Positions 1-9,064 of a DNA stretch of 44,826 bases are shown here, piece after piece; the stretch's first letter is position 1; the number at the start of each line of letters is the position of its first letter. A program made the position numbers and the translations under genes. Below the pieces are notes generated by a model. It did not search any database. It saw nothing but the letters and a program-made list of their open reading frames with translations, and was not told the origin of the DNA. Source of the DNA: Acidobacteriota bacterium (lineage in GTDB: Bacteria; Acidobacteriota; UBA6911; RPQK01; DATIPO01); contig DATIPQ010000153.1 in the NCBI GenBank assembly GCA_035471785.1, forward strand, positions 1-44,826, written 5' to 3'.

Positions 1-1
1 A

Positions 2-991
2 GAATCCTTGCCGGAGGTTCCGGAGTTTCTCTCGGGACGGCTCTACCTGGCCGGGCTCTACCAAAAGAGAGGACGCAAGGAGAAGGCTTTGCAGCTTTAC
101 CAGCAGATCCTGCAAGCCGATCCGGCCGAGCCGGTGGCCCGCGAGCAGAGCGCCTGGCTGCGCATGGAAGCGGGCGCTTCCCAGGAAGCACTCGACCTGC
201 TGGAGATGGGCGGTCACAGTCCCAACAGCGACTTCTTTAAAGGCTACCGTCTGCTTCAGCAACAGGATTGGGACGGAGCCCTGGCCGTCTTCAGCCAACT
301 GCGCCAGCGCTATCCGCTCAACAGCGACTTGCCCCAGTTGATTTCCTACGCCCTGGAAGCCAAGGGGCGGCGGGGTCAGGCCGACGATTATCTGAAGCAG
401 GCTCAGGATCTGGCTCCCGAGTCGCAGGAAATCGAGGAGCGCCGGCGCGAAATGCGCTTCCGGGCAGCCGACGAGGCCATGCGCCAGGGACGCATGCTGG
501 AAGCCGCCCGCCTCTTTGAAGAATTAGCGCAATCGCCCCATCCCAGGGCCGACTATTTCTTCAATGCCGCCTGGTGCCGTCAGCAGATCGGCCACCTGGA
601 GCCGGCCATCCTTCACTACCGCAGCGGACTGCGCATGCAGCCTGCTGCCGACTGGGCGCGCACCAACCTGGCCACCTGCCTCTATCTGCGAATGCGCTAT
701 CAGGAGTCGCTGGACGAATGGGAGCGCCTGCTGGCCAAAGACAGCCCCTCCGAGGTGCACTTTCAGATGGGAATGTGCTACAGCCATCTCAACCGCCTGG
801 CTGAAGCCGAAAATTCCTTCTCCCGCGCCCAGAGCCTGGGCGATCACAGTCCGCCGCTGCTCTACAACCTGGGACTGACCCGCTTCCGCCTGGGACGCAT
901 GGAACAGGGAGCGGCTCTGATCCGCGCCTCGGCCCGTTCGGGCTACGGCCCCGCCCTCTCCTTCAATCGGCGCCTGGAAAACCGCCGCTGA
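2..991 (+). CDS. TPR-repeat protein (5' end outside window)
   Basis: The frame is open from the first bases, so the N-terminus lies upstream of the window; the TTG at base 8 is probably not the start. The visible part consists almost wholly of tetratricopeptide-like helical pairs, for example LYLAGLYQKRGRKEKALQLY near the start and repeated A..LF/Y..G patterns through residue 300. These make a superhelical scaffold for protein-protein contacts. No catalytic motif, membrane segment or signal is visible in this part. It ends 30 bp before the convergent permease gene. Partners and pathway cannot be told from the window. TPR assignment is firm; specific function is unknown. Confidence 0.85.
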   Translation, partial: ESLPEVPEFLSGRLYLAGLYQKRGRKEKALQLYQQILQADPAEPVAREQSAWLRMEAGASQEALDLLEMGGHSPNSDFFKGYRLLQQQDWDGALAVFSQLRQRYPLNSDLPQLISYALEAKGRRGQADDYLKQAQDLAPESQEIEERRREMRFRAADEAMRQGRMLEAARLFEELAQSPHPRADYFFNAAWCRQQIGHLEPAILHYRSGLRMQPAADWARTNLATCLYLRMRYQESLDEWERLLAKDSPSEVHFQMGMCYSHLNRLAEAENSFSRAQSLGDHSPPLLYNLGLTRFRLGRMEQGAALIRASARSGYGPALSFNRRLENRR

Positions 992-1021
992 GCCGGCTGG
1001 CGGTGAGACCGGAAGCGGACA

Positions 1022-3430
1022 CTACTCGTAGCGCAGAGCCTCCACCGGCTGCACGCTGGCGGCCCGACGGGCCGGGATGTAGCAAGCCAGAGCGGTCACC
1101 AGCAGCAGCAAGAGCGGAACAGCCAGGAAGGTGAGGGGGTCGTAGGCGCTGACCTGATAGAGCAGGCGTGAAATGAAACTGGCGAAAACCACCGCCACGG
1201 CCACGCCCAGCACCACCGCCAGCAGAACCAGTCCCAGGCCCTCGCGCAGCACCATGGTCAGAACCTCCTGACGGCCGGCGCCCAAGGCCATGCGTACCCC
1301 GATCTCCTGAGTCCTCTGCATGACCGAGAAAGAAATCACCCCGTAAACCCCCAGGGTGGCCAAGAGAAGGGCGATAAGAGCGAAAATGGTCAACAAGGAG
1401 GAAGTAAAGCGTTCGGGTGCGATGGAACTGGAAAGGCGATCTTCCATCATTCCCACCTCGCTGATGGGCAGATTGGGGTCGACGGCCCAGATCTCCTCCC
1501 GGATCGATTCGGCCAGAGACGGCGAGGGCGCTTGGCAGCGGACCACCAAGGTCATCCATCTCTTCCAGTCGCGCAGCTTCTGGCGATAGGGAGTGTAGAC
1601 GGCGGGCTCATCGGGACTGTCGAGGCCGAACTGGCGCACGTCTTCAACCACGCCCACCACCTCCAGCCAAGGCTCGTTGGGACCGTAAATCCACTGGATG
1701 CGCTCTCCCAGGGGAGCCCTGTTGTCGGGCCAGAAACGGCGGGCCAAGGCCTGGTTGATGATGGCTACGTAGGGCGCCTCCTCGCGGTCGCCGTCCTCAA
1801 AGAACCTCCCCGCCAGCAGGGGGATCTGCATCGTCTTGAAGTAACCGGGACTCACCAGCCGGGTGTAGGCTTCGGGGGCTTCGCCCGGCGCCGGTTGAGG
1901 CCTTCCCTCGATGAGAAATCCGTGAGTCAGCGCATTCTCCCCCAGCGGCAGATGGCTGACGGCGCCGCTCGACTCCACACCCGGCAGACTCTCGATGCGG
2001 TCGAAAACCTGGCTGAAGAAGGCGGTCTGGGAGGAAATCGAGTAGTAGCGGGAAGTCGGCAAGGAGAGTTGCACGCTGAGGATGTTGTCGGGAGCGAAGC
2101 CGATCTGAGACGATGACAGCTTGAAAAAGCTTTGCACCGTCAAAGTGGCCACGATGAGAAGGCTAACGGCCAAAGCCCCTTCCACAACCACCAGAAAACG
2201 GCGCACGGTTCGTCCCCGGCCCGCCAGGCTGCCGCTGCTGCGTCCCGTCAGGGCTTCGCTCATCCGGCTGCCGAAAGCTTGCAGCAGGGGAGCCTGTCCG
2301 AAAAGGAGGCCGGCGCCCAGCGAGAGCATGAGGGCGAAGAGCAGCACCCGCCAGTCGAGCTGGATGCTGATGAGGTGGGGGAACTGGAAAGGGATGGCAG
2401 CCACGATGGCGCGCAGGCTCAGCCAGGTGGCCGCCAGCCCCAACAGGCCGCCCAACATGGCGTAAAGCAGGCTTTCGGCCAGCGTCTGGGCGGCCAGATT
2501 GACCCTGCTGGCTCCCAGTACGCGCCGAATGGCGATCTCGCGGCGCCGGGCCGCCGACTGCACGAAGAGCAGGGTGGCGATGTTGGCCGCGGCGATAAGC
2601 AGTATCAGTGCGACCGCCGAGAAAACCGTCAGCAGACGCGGACCGGTTTCGCCCAGCAAAGCCGTCTGCAGCTCGCGCACGCTGACGTCGACTTGCTTGT
2701 TGGTGGCAGGATGCTCCTGCTCCAGCCTGGCGGCAATCTGTTCCAAGTCGGCTTGGGCGCGCCTCAAAGGTATTCCCGGGCCCAGCCGGGCGATGGCCTC
2801 CATGGCCCGGGCGCCACGGTCCGTGATGGCCCAGGGCGCTTCCACGAAGATGGGCGTCCATAGGTCGACCGGCTGCAAAGAGGGCGCCGAGAATCCCTGT
2901 TCCAGGACCCCTATGATGGTGTACTCGTTGCCGCTCAGCCTGATCGGCTGTCCCAGCACTTCTTCCTGTCCGCCGAAATGCCTTTGCCAAAAATCGTAGC
3001 TGAGGGTGACCACCCGCTGCCCGCCTGCCTGATTGTCCCTTTGCATGACGCGCCGTCCGATGCGGCTGTCGGCCCGGAGGACTTGAAAAAGGGCCGGGGA
3101 GACGGCGGCCCCGGGCAGCCTCTGGGGCTTGCCCTCCACCAAAAGGTCGTACTCGCGCGGCTGGAAGATGCCGATCTCCTCGAAGACGCCGCTCTGCTGC
3201 TGACGCCAGTCGGCGATGTCCGGCAAGGACTGCAGGCTGCCGATCTTAACCACCGCCTCAGACTGCGGATATGGCAGCGGACGCAGAAGCACGGCGTTGA
3301 CGACGCTGAATACGGCCGTATTGGCGCCGATGCTCAGCGCCAGGGTGAGAAGAATGGAAACCGAAACCAGGGGATGCCGAAGCATGGCTCGGAAGGCGTA
3401 GCGAAAGTGGCTTAGGACGCTGGATAACAT
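1022..3430 (-). CDS. MacB/FtsX-type ABC permease, ADOP family
   Basis: An 802-residue permease with the layout of the acidobacterial duplicated orphan permeases. It has an N-terminal cytoplasmic stretch and TM1 (about 20-45), a periplasmic MacB-like core domain, a first FtsX unit with a cluster of membrane helices at about 265-390 containing RREIAIRRVLGAS, a second TM and periplasmic domain, and a C-terminal FtsX unit with QEIGVRMALGAGRQ, ending in VQPVEALRYE. Known relatives carry no ATPase domain, and substrates are mostly unknown (macrolide, lipoprotein or peptide export by analogy). I chose the ATG at 3430 because GGAGGG sits just upstream; an in-frame ATG at 3442 is the alternative. No ATPase gene lies next to it. 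It is divergent from the NHL operon across about 200 bp. Confidence 0.9.
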   Translation of the reverse strand: MLSSVLSHFRYAFRAMLRHPLVSVSILLTLALSIGANTAVFSVVNAVLLRPLPYPQSEAVVKIGSLQSLPDIADWRQQQSGVFEEIGIFQPREYDLLVEGKPQRLPGAAVSPALFQVLRADSRIGRRVMQRDNQAGGQRVVTLSYDFWQRHFGGQEEVLGQPIRLSGNEYTIIGVLEQGFSAPSLQPVDLWTPIFVEAPWAITDRGARAMEAIARLGPGIPLRRAQADLEQIAARLEQEHPATNKQVDVSVRELQTALLGETGPRLLTVFSAVALILLIAAANIATLLFVQSAARRREIAIRRVLGASRVNLAAQTLAESLLYAMLGGLLGLAATWLSLRAIVAAIPFQFPHLISIQLDWRVLLFALMLSLGAGLLFGQAPLLQAFGSRMSEALTGRSSGSLAGRGRTVRRFLVVVEGALAVSLLIVATLTVQSFFKLSSSQIGFAPDNILSVQLSLPTSRYYSISSQTAFFSQVFDRIESLPGVESSGAVSHLPLGENALTHGFLIEGRPQPAPGEAPEAYTRLVSPGYFKTMQIPLLAGRFFEDGDREEAPYVAIINQALARRFWPDNRAPLGERIQWIYGPNEPWLEVVGVVEDVRQFGLDSPDEPAVYTPYRQKLRDWKRWMTLVVRCQAPSPSLAESIREEIWAVDPNLPISEVGMMEDRLSSSIAPERFTSSLLTIFALIALLLATLGVYGVISFSVMQRTQEIGVRMALGAGRQEVLTMVLREGLGLVLLAVVLGVAVAVVFASFISRLLYQVSAYDPLTFLAVPLLLLLVTALACYIPARRAASVQPVEALRYE

Positions 3431-3463
3431 CACGCCCTCCATAGTAGCAGGATTCGGCTGGCT

Positions 3464-3513
3464 ATGCCATTGTTGGCATTTCTATTGACTTTTCGATATT
3501 TTTCAAGTAGAGT
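3464..3513 (+). promoter_or_regulatory. Sigma70-like promoter with adjoining palindrome
   Basis: TTGACT (3485-3490) and TAGAGT (3508-3513) are separated by 17 bp, a good sigma70 arrangement for the NHL operon that starts at 3636. Just upstream of the -35 box is a perfect palindrome, ATGCCA-ttgt-TGGCAT (3464-3479), a plausible operator. The region also serves the divergent permease, so the palindrome could act on either gene. The assignment is by pattern only. Confidence 0.55.
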
Positions 3514-3635
3514 CTATGGAAATTGTCACTGCGATAGTACGGCCCTGAGCGATTGAGCATCGTCAGTCGTTGACGTAGTGAATCACCTCTCAGTGCTCTG
3601 CTTTCGCAATTTCCCACTAAACAGGAAGGTGAAAC

Positions 3636-5705
3636 ATGTGGCGACACACCACCACCCTAATCCCTCCTTGGAAAGTAGTGGCATCCTGCACTCTTGCAAT
3701 CGCTATGGCAGTTGCAGCAGGCGTCCTTTTCGCGGGCGAGCCTCCCTTTCCAAATGAGCTGAAGTACCCCAACATCATCGAGCCCGTTTACACTTTTGGC
3801 AGCTACGGCAGCCAAGAGGGCGAAATGATCGATCCCCTGGGCGTCGGCTTCACGCAGGACGGCCGGATGTACGTGATCGATTCTGGAAACAACCGGGTCC
3901 AGGTCTTCGACAGCCAGGGTCAGCCTCTGGCCGCCTTCGGAGAAACCGGCACCGGAGATGCCCAGTTTACTTCGCCCGAGGACCTCTATGTCGGTCCGGA
4001 CGACCTGGTCTACGTGGCGGACACCGGCAACAACCGCATCCAGGTCTTTGATCTGGACGGCAAGCTGGTGCGCCAGTGGGGCAGCATCGGCAACGACGAG
4101 GGGCAATTGCGCGGCCCCGCCGGCCTGTGGGTCGATTCCAGCCGAGTCTATGTAGCCGACACGGCCAACCACCGCATTCAAGTCTTTGACCTGCAAGGCA
4201 ACCACCTGCTTGGCTTCGGAAGCTTCGGCAGCGAGTTGGGCCAGTTCAACAAGCCGGCTGCGGTGACCGCCGATGCCGACGGCAACATTTACGTCTGCGA
4301 CGAACTCAACAGCCGAATGCAAAAGTTCGACCGCGACGGAAACTTCGTCGACACCTGGGGACGCTTCGGATCGCACAGCGGACTGATGGCCACCCCCACG
4401 GATGTGGCTTTCAACGACGGCAAGCTTTACCTGGCCGATCTGATCAACCACCGCATCCAGGTCTTCGATACGGCGGGCAACTTTCTCTTCCAGTGGGGCC
4501 GCCACCCGGTGGTCGCCCATGAGGGAGAGGGACGCCTCCACTATCCCAAGGCCATCAACCCCAATCCCTTCGCCAACAACGTCGTGGTCTGCGAGCCCTT
4601 CGAGAATCGCTGCCAGGTCTTCGCCGCCAAGGAAATCCGCCAGATCGCCGAGGTCAAGAACGTCGATGATTCAGCCTGGTGGGACAAGGCCACCCGCTTC
4701 CACTACGGAACGGCGGCCACCATCTCCGAGACCGCTACCGCGACCAGCACCCAGGCCTATCTGGCCGTGGGCGAGCCCGATACCCATGCGGTTCTGATCT
4801 TCGACATCAGCGAGATCGAACCCGAACTGGTACGCCGTTTCGGCGGCTATGGCGAAGTGCCCGGCAAGTTCAAGAATCCCGAAGGCGTGGCCTTCGATCT
4901 TGAGAGAAAACGGCTCTACGTCAGCGACCTGGGCAACAACCGCATCCAGGTCTTCAGCATGGAGCCCGGCAAAGAAGGCGAATTCATCACCACGCTGGGC
5001 GGACCCGGAGAAGCTGAAGGTCAATTCGACAAACCCGGCAAGCTGGAAGTCGACAGCAAGGGCAACCTCTACGCCCTGGACGTGGGCAATGCCCGCGTGC
5101 AGGTCTTCAACTCCGACATGGAGTTCGTGAGGACTTTCGGGGAATTCGGCCGCCAGGTGGGACAGTTCAACCTGGCCACCGACATCTCCCTTGACCCCAA
5201 GGAAGAGACGCTCTACGTGCTGGACGCCTACAACTACCGGGTGCAAGCCTTCACCAAGGAGGGCAAGTTCCTGAGAACCTGGGGCAAACCGGGTTCCGGA
5301 AACGACGAATTCGTCTGGCCCTACGGCATGGAAGTCGGACCCGACAACTATGTCTACGTGTCCGATTCCGGCGGCCAGAGGGTCCAGAAGTTCGACACTC
5401 AAGGAAACTTCGTGGCTTCTTTCGGCGAATTCGGTTCTGAGTTAGGACAGTTCTACAAGCCCAAGGGACTGGCCATGAGCAGCCGCAACATCCTCTACGT
5501 CATCGACTTCGGCAACCACCGGGGCCAGATGATGACTTCCGAAGGCAAATTCGTTTCGGAATGGGGAATCGGTGAGCTGCAGCAGCAGTCGCCTCGGGAA
5601 GCCGGCAAGGCTCTCCCGGTCAAGGTGGCCGGCGGCTTAGGCCTGATCCTGTTCGCCTGCGGATTGGCCACCATGGTGTGGCTGAAACGCCGCAAGACGT
5701 CCTAA
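3636..5705 (+). CDS. Membrane-anchored double NHL beta-propeller protein
   Basis: A 689-residue protein with an N-terminal hydrophobic signal or anchor (about residues 14-33), about twelve NHL repeats, and a C-terminal TM helix (about 660-683) followed by the positive cluster KRRK. The topology therefore places the propellers outside the cytoplasm. The repeats carry the typical YVADTGNNRIQVFD signature. They fall into two blocks of roughly six (about 45-325 and 395-655), joined by a linker with degenerate repeats, consistent with two six-bladed propellers. NHL propellers bind proteins, peptides or sometimes act as lyases; no catalytic residues are evident. RBS AAGGTG precedes the ATG. The stop TAA overlaps the start of the next gene by one base (TAATG), implying translational coupling with the lipoprotein and di-haem peroxidase. 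Confidence 0.9.
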   Translation: MWRHTTTLIPPWKVVASCTLAIAMAVAAGVLFAGEPPFPNELKYPNIIEPVYTFGSYGSQEGEMIDPLGVGFTQDGRMYVIDSGNNRVQVFDSQGQPLAAFGETGTGDAQFTSPEDLYVGPDDLVYVADTGNNRIQVFDLDGKLVRQWGSIGNDEGQLRGPAGLWVDSSRVYVADTANHRIQVFDLQGNHLLGFGSFGSELGQFNKPAAVTADADGNIYVCDELNSRMQKFDRDGNFVDTWGRFGSHSGLMATPTDVAFNDGKLYLADLINHRIQVFDTAGNFLFQWGRHPVVAHEGEGRLHYPKAINPNPFANNVVVCEPFENRCQVFAAKEIRQIAEVKNVDDSAWWDKATRFHYGTAATISETATATSTQAYLAVGEPDTHAVLIFDISEIEPELVRRFGGYGEVPGKFKNPEGVAFDLERKRLYVSDLGNNRIQVFSMEPGKEGEFITTLGGPGEAEGQFDKPGKLEVDSKGNLYALDVGNARVQVFNSDMEFVRTFGEFGRQVGQFNLATDISLDPKEETLYVLDAYNYRVQAFTKEGKFLRTWGKPGSGNDEFVWPYGMEVGPDNYVYVSDSGGQRVQKFDTQGNFVASFGEFGSELGQFYKPKGLAMSSRNILYVIDFGNHRGQMMTSEGKFVSEWGIGELQQQSPREAGKALPVKVAGGLGLILFACGLATMVWLKRRKTS

Positions 5706-6172
5706 TGTCCAACCCGATGATAAGAAGACTTTCGAGTCTCACCTATCATTGCATCGCGATGGTCGCCGCAGCCCTGCTCCTCCAGGGTTGCGGCGACGTC
5801 GAGTCGGCTGAAGCCGATCCCCGGGAGGGACTGTACCTCAAGCAGAACAGGACCAGCAGCAACCGCAATTTCCTTGTCAGCTATCGGACGCGGCCCCACC
5901 CTTTGCCGCTCAATCAGCGCTTCGCCATGGAAATCGAGGTCGCTCCCCGGCCCGGGCGCCAACCTGGCCAGGTCCGGGCCGTCTCGGTTCACGCGCAAAT
6001 GCCGGCTCACAACCACGGAATGTACGTGCGCCCCAAAGTCCTCAGCCAAAGCGACGGGCTCTACCGTGTCGAGGGAATGCTCTTTCACATGGCGGGACAC
6101 TGGAAGCTGAACGTAGACATCGAGCACGGGCCTTTCGTAGAGCGAGCGGTTTTCGACGTGTTCCTGGAGTAG
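5705..6172 (+). CDS. YtkA-like periplasmic lipoprotein
   Basis: A 155-residue protein with a signal sequence and lipobox (AALLLQGC, Cys about residue 29), so it should be a lipoprotein outside the cytoplasm. The body is an immunoglobulin-like YtkA-type domain with the characteristic stretch MPAHNHGMYVRP, then YRVEGMLFHMAGHWKLNV. The spaced His and Met residues resemble copper-binding small periplasmic proteins; metal binding is an inference. The start chosen is the ATG at 5705, which overlaps the upstream stop; an earlier in-frame ATG at 5678 lies inside the NHL gene. It lies between the NHL propeller gene and the di-haem peroxidase gene in one apparent operon, which suggests a shared extracytoplasmic redox or metal-related job. 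Confidence 0.78.
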   Translation: MSNPMIRRLSSLTYHCIAMVAAALLLQGCGDVESAEADPREGLYLKQNRTSSNRNFLVSYRTRPHPLPLNQRFAMEIEVAPRPGRQPGQVRAVSVHAQMPAHNHGMYVRPKVLSQSDGLYRVEGMLFHMAGHWKLNVDIEHGPFVERAVFDVFLE

Positions 6173-6179
6173 TTTCGCA

Positions 6180-7496
6180 GTGAGATTGAAGACCCTTCTT
6201 CCTCTGTCCCTGTTGGTCGTGGGCGCCTTGGTTTTCCTGGCTTGGAGAATGGCTCCGCCCTCGCCCATGGTGGATTTTACCTCCGAGGAAATCACCCGCA
6301 TTCTGCAACTGTCCCCCTTGCCTCCGGTTCCAGAGGATCCCAGCAACGGCCAGGCGGACAACCCCCAAGCGGCGGATTTGGGCCGCCGTCTCTTCTTCCA
6401 TAAGGGCCTTTCGCCCGGCGCCCAATTCTCCTGCGCCACCTGCCACCAGCCCGAGAAGGGATGGAGCAACGGCCAGCAATTCGGCCAGGGCGTAGGCACC
6501 ACCCGCCGGCACGTTCCCACCCTTTGGAACGTGGCCTACAACCGCTGGTTCTTCTGGGACGGCCGGGCCGACACCCTGTGGGCACAAGCCCTGCGTCCCA
6601 TTGAAGATCCGCTCGAGATGGGATCAGACCGGCTCTGGGTGGCTCACGCCGTGGGCGAGGACATCGACCTGCGCAAAGGCTACCAGCAGGTCTTCGGGCC
6701 CCTGCCCGATCTCTCCGACGCGAACCGCTTCCCCGCCCGTGGCCGCCCTGTCCCCGGTCAACCGTCCCACCCCTTGCAGCAAGCCTGGCAGTCGATGTCG
6801 CCCCAGGACCAGACCGCCGTCAACCAAGTCTTCGCCAACGTAGGCAAGGCCATAGCCGCCTTCGAACGGCGCATCGTGACCCGGGAGGCTCCGTTCGACG
6901 TCTTCGTGGAAGGACTACGGGAGCGTGACCAGACCAAGCTGGACGCCATTTCAGAATCGGCCCAGCGCGGGCTGAAGCTCTTCATCGGACGCGGTCAGTG
7001 CCGCTTGTGCCACAACGGGCCCAACTTCAGCGACAGCGAGTTTCACAACCTGCGCCTGCCTCAAAACCCCAGCCGCCCTCTGGACAACGGGCGCTACGGC
7101 GGCATCGAGGTCGTGCGCGACGACACCTTCAACGCGGCGGGGCCCTACAGCGACGATCCCGGCGTAGAGAAAGTCAGCTACCTGGATCAGTTCGGAGACA
7201 CCTGGGGGCAATTCAAGACCCCTACATTGCGCAATGTGGCCCTGACGGCCCCTTACACCCACGAGGGCATCTTCCCCAGCCTGGAGGACGTGATCCACTT
7301 TTACTCGACGTTCGAGAATGCGGCTCCCATGGGACACCACGACGAGACTTTCCTGGTCCCGCTGCGCCTGAGCGAACAGGAAAAGCAAGATCTGATCGCT
7401 TTTCTCCAGTCGCTGACTCAGTTCCCTCCCCGCGCCGAGATTCCGGGCGGCATGCCCGCCCAGAGGCCGGCTGCTGAAATGGCCGCACGGGAATGA
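6180..7496 (+). CDS. Di-haem cytochrome c peroxidase (CcpA/MauG family)
   Basis: A 438-residue protein starting at GTG (6180), seven bases after the lipoprotein stop. An N-terminal hydrophobic helix (about 5-22) is an uncleaved anchor or signal. Two c-type haem sites are visible: CATCH at 85-89 and CRLCH at 274-278. Other family marks are LGRRLFFHKGLSPG before the first haem, NRWFFWDGRADTLWAQA, and FKTPTLRNVALTAPYTHEG after the second. The family either reduces hydrogen peroxide with electrons from small c-type cytochromes or, as in MauG, oxidises residues in partner proteins. The position after an NHL protein and a YtkA-like lipoprotein leaves both roles open. The stop is two bases from the convergent IPT/TIG gene. 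Confidence 0.92.
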   Translation: MRLKTLLPLSLLVVGALVFLAWRMAPPSPMVDFTSEEITRILQLSPLPPVPEDPSNGQADNPQAADLGRRLFFHKGLSPGAQFSCATCHQPEKGWSNGQQFGQGVGTTRRHVPTLWNVAYNRWFFWDGRADTLWAQALRPIEDPLEMGSDRLWVAHAVGEDIDLRKGYQQVFGPLPDLSDANRFPARGRPVPGQPSHPLQQAWQSMSPQDQTAVNQVFANVGKAIAAFERRIVTREAPFDVFVEGLRERDQTKLDAISESAQRGLKLFIGRGQCRLCHNGPNFSDSEFHNLRLPQNPSRPLDNGRYGGIEVVRDDTFNAAGPYSDDPGVEKVSYLDQFGDTWGQFKTPTLRNVALTAPYTHEGIFPSLEDVIHFYSTFENAAPMGHHDETFLVPLRLSEQEKQDLIAFLQSLTQFPPRAEIPGGMPAQRPAAEMAARE

Positions 7497-7498
7497 GT

Positions 7499-8416
7499 TC
7501 AGGGCTGGGCCGAGAAGAGCGCCAAGGCTTCGTCGAGCAATTGCTCGACTTCGGGGGAGGAATGAAGCACCGACTCGTAGGTTTCCAGAAAATGAGCGTT
7601 GGAGTTCAATTGGGTTTCGAACTCTTTGAGCTGCGCGGTCAAGTCTTGGGCACAGCTCTGCATCCGCCCGACCGCTTCCTCCTCCTCCTCCTCCGAAGGC
7701 CGCGCGGACGAAGCGCTGCCGGCGGCGGGCAGGGCCAGCCAATCGGTGTGGCCGATCCAGGCCAGAAAGGCCTGCTGCTTCTTGAGCACCCGCTTGGAGA
7801 GAATGAAGGGAGCGCCGGGAGCGCGTTGAGCCGGAAGGATGCCGATCTCAACCGCGTTGGCGGGAACACCGCGCACGTGGACGCGCACCTCGGCCACCTC
7901 CTCGGCACCTTCCTCAGGGAAAGGAAGCACCGTGGCCAGGACGGTGTTGGTGGAAAGGGAGGAAAGAGGCGCCGGACGTCCTCCGATGGTGACCAGGTTA
8001 TGGCTTCGGTCAGCGCTGAAGTCGCTGCCGACGATGCTGATCAAGCGCCCCGCGGGCGCTTCGCTGATCTCTTCTCCGCCAGTCACCAATTCGCCGCCCG
8101 AGGGCCGTCGTCCGATGGCCGGCCCGGCGTGAATCGCCTCGATGCGCGGAGGCGTCTCGAAGGGGAACGCGCCCCCGCCCCCGTAAACGTTGGCCTGAGT
8201 GGCCAGGCAGGAGTATTGAAGGGACGAGAGGCTGGTCGCCTGATTGGGCGAAGCCTCGGTCAGCACGGCGTGACTCAAGGCCCCCGCCGCCGAGGCCAAG
8301 GCGACGGCATCTGCCAATTGCCTTCTCGGACTTGCTTGTCGATCGCAGGCTGCCTGAGTCGACAGGGCAGCGAGCATCAGGCCAACGGTCGCCAGAAAAA
8401 ACGGCTTCGTGCTCAT
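7499..8416 (-). CDS. Secreted IPT/TIG-domain protein
   Basis: A 305-residue protein with a signal sequence (MSTKPFFLATVGLMLAALST, cleavage about residue 22). Around residues 120-165 it has an IPT/TIG-like immunoglobulin fold segment (GRLISIVGSDFSADRSHNLV followed by a GGRPA turn and TNTVLATVLP). The C-terminal third is helical and acidic, with a run of six glutamates followed by a probable coiled coil. IPT/TIG domains are common in secreted binding or surface proteins; no enzyme motif is visible. It lies convergent to the di-haem peroxidase gene and divergent from the one-haem cytochrome gene at 8530. A long plus-strand frame covers the same DNA but lacks any protein-like features. Confidence 0.75.
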   Translation of the reverse strand: MSTKPFFLATVGLMLAALSTQAACDRQASPRRQLADAVALASAAGALSHAVLTEASPNQATSLSSLQYSCLATQANVYGGGGAFPFETPPRIEAIHAGPAIGRRPSGGELVTGGEEISEAPAGRLISIVGSDFSADRSHNLVTIGGRPAPLSSLSTNTVLATVLPFPEEGAEEVAEVRVHVRGVPANAVEIGILPAQRAPGAPFILSKRVLKKQQAFLAWIGHTDWLALPAAGSASSARPSEEEEEEAVGRMQSCAQDLTAQLKEFETQLNSNAHFLETYESVLHSSPEVEQLLDEALALFSAQP

Positions 8417-8529
8417 GGTTCAGATCTGGATAACGATATTCAACTGGGACCGATTATAGCCACCTGTTTCCGACCAGACAACTGGGTTTTTCCAGTATTC
8501 GAAATTAAATTGATAAAATTTGGAGATAA

Positions 8530-9012
8530 ATGATGGTGTCTCGTACAACGGTCCTGGTCTACATTGCTCTGGTCTTGGCGCTTTTAGCGGGCGGGATTCT
8601 CTTGCTCTGGGACGGATTGAAGAGCCCGCCCTACGCCGAGGGCGAAGTTCCGCGCTTGATCGATATCATGCAAAAAATGGAAATCCACTCGGAGAAGCTC
8701 TACCACGCTGTCCGGGACGACGACTGGAAGCTGGCGGCCCGCCACCTGGAGGAATTCGAGAGCACTGCCTCGCGGGTCTTCGGGCAGGGAATCATGTATG
8801 AAAAAGTCGATGTCAGTGCCGTTATGGAAGCCTTGGTCCCGCACGAGGTCAGCAACCTGAGCCAGGCGCTGGAGCATCAGGACAAGGAAGAGTTCCTCAG
8901 GTACTACCGCTTCATGATTGAGGACTGCAATTCCTGCCACACCAGCACGCGGCAGCTCAAGGTGGTCCAGGAACCCCCCGCCGGCCGCCGCGCCTCCGGC
9001 CGCAGGCGCTAG
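8530..9012 (+). CDS. Membrane-anchored monohaem cytochrome, c'-like
   Basis: A 160-residue protein with one N-terminal TM helix (about 8-27), a helical body and a single haem c site CNSCH at residues 133-137 near the C-terminus. The combination of a mainly helical domain of about 100 residues and a C-terminal CXXCH resembles cytochrome c' or c-556-like four-helix bundles; the family is inferred, not proven. It should sit on the outer face of the cytoplasmic membrane. RBS GGAG (8522-8525) is followed by ATG at both 8530 and 8533; the second has the better spacing. It is divergent from the IPT/TIG gene and probably monocistronic. It may shuttle electrons to the nearby di-haem peroxidase, but nothing in the sequence proves that. 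Confidence 0.78.
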   Translation: MMVSRTTVLVYIALVLALLAGGILLLWDGLKSPPYAEGEVPRLIDIMQKMEIHSEKLYHAVRDDDWKLAARHLEEFESTASRVFGQGIMYEKVDVSAVMEALVPHEVSNLSQALEHQDKEEFLRYYRFMIEDCNSCHTSTRQLKVVQEPPAGRRASGRRR

Positions 9013-9064
9013 CCCGCATGATGCAGTGCTCTTGGCTTGCCTTGAAAGGCGGGGAAGAAAGCTC

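Noticed and set aside
7493-8533. A 346-codon plus-strand frame over the IPT/TIG gene
   Set aside because: It lacks a signal and any family motif, while the minus-strand protein has a signal peptide and a TIG-like domain.
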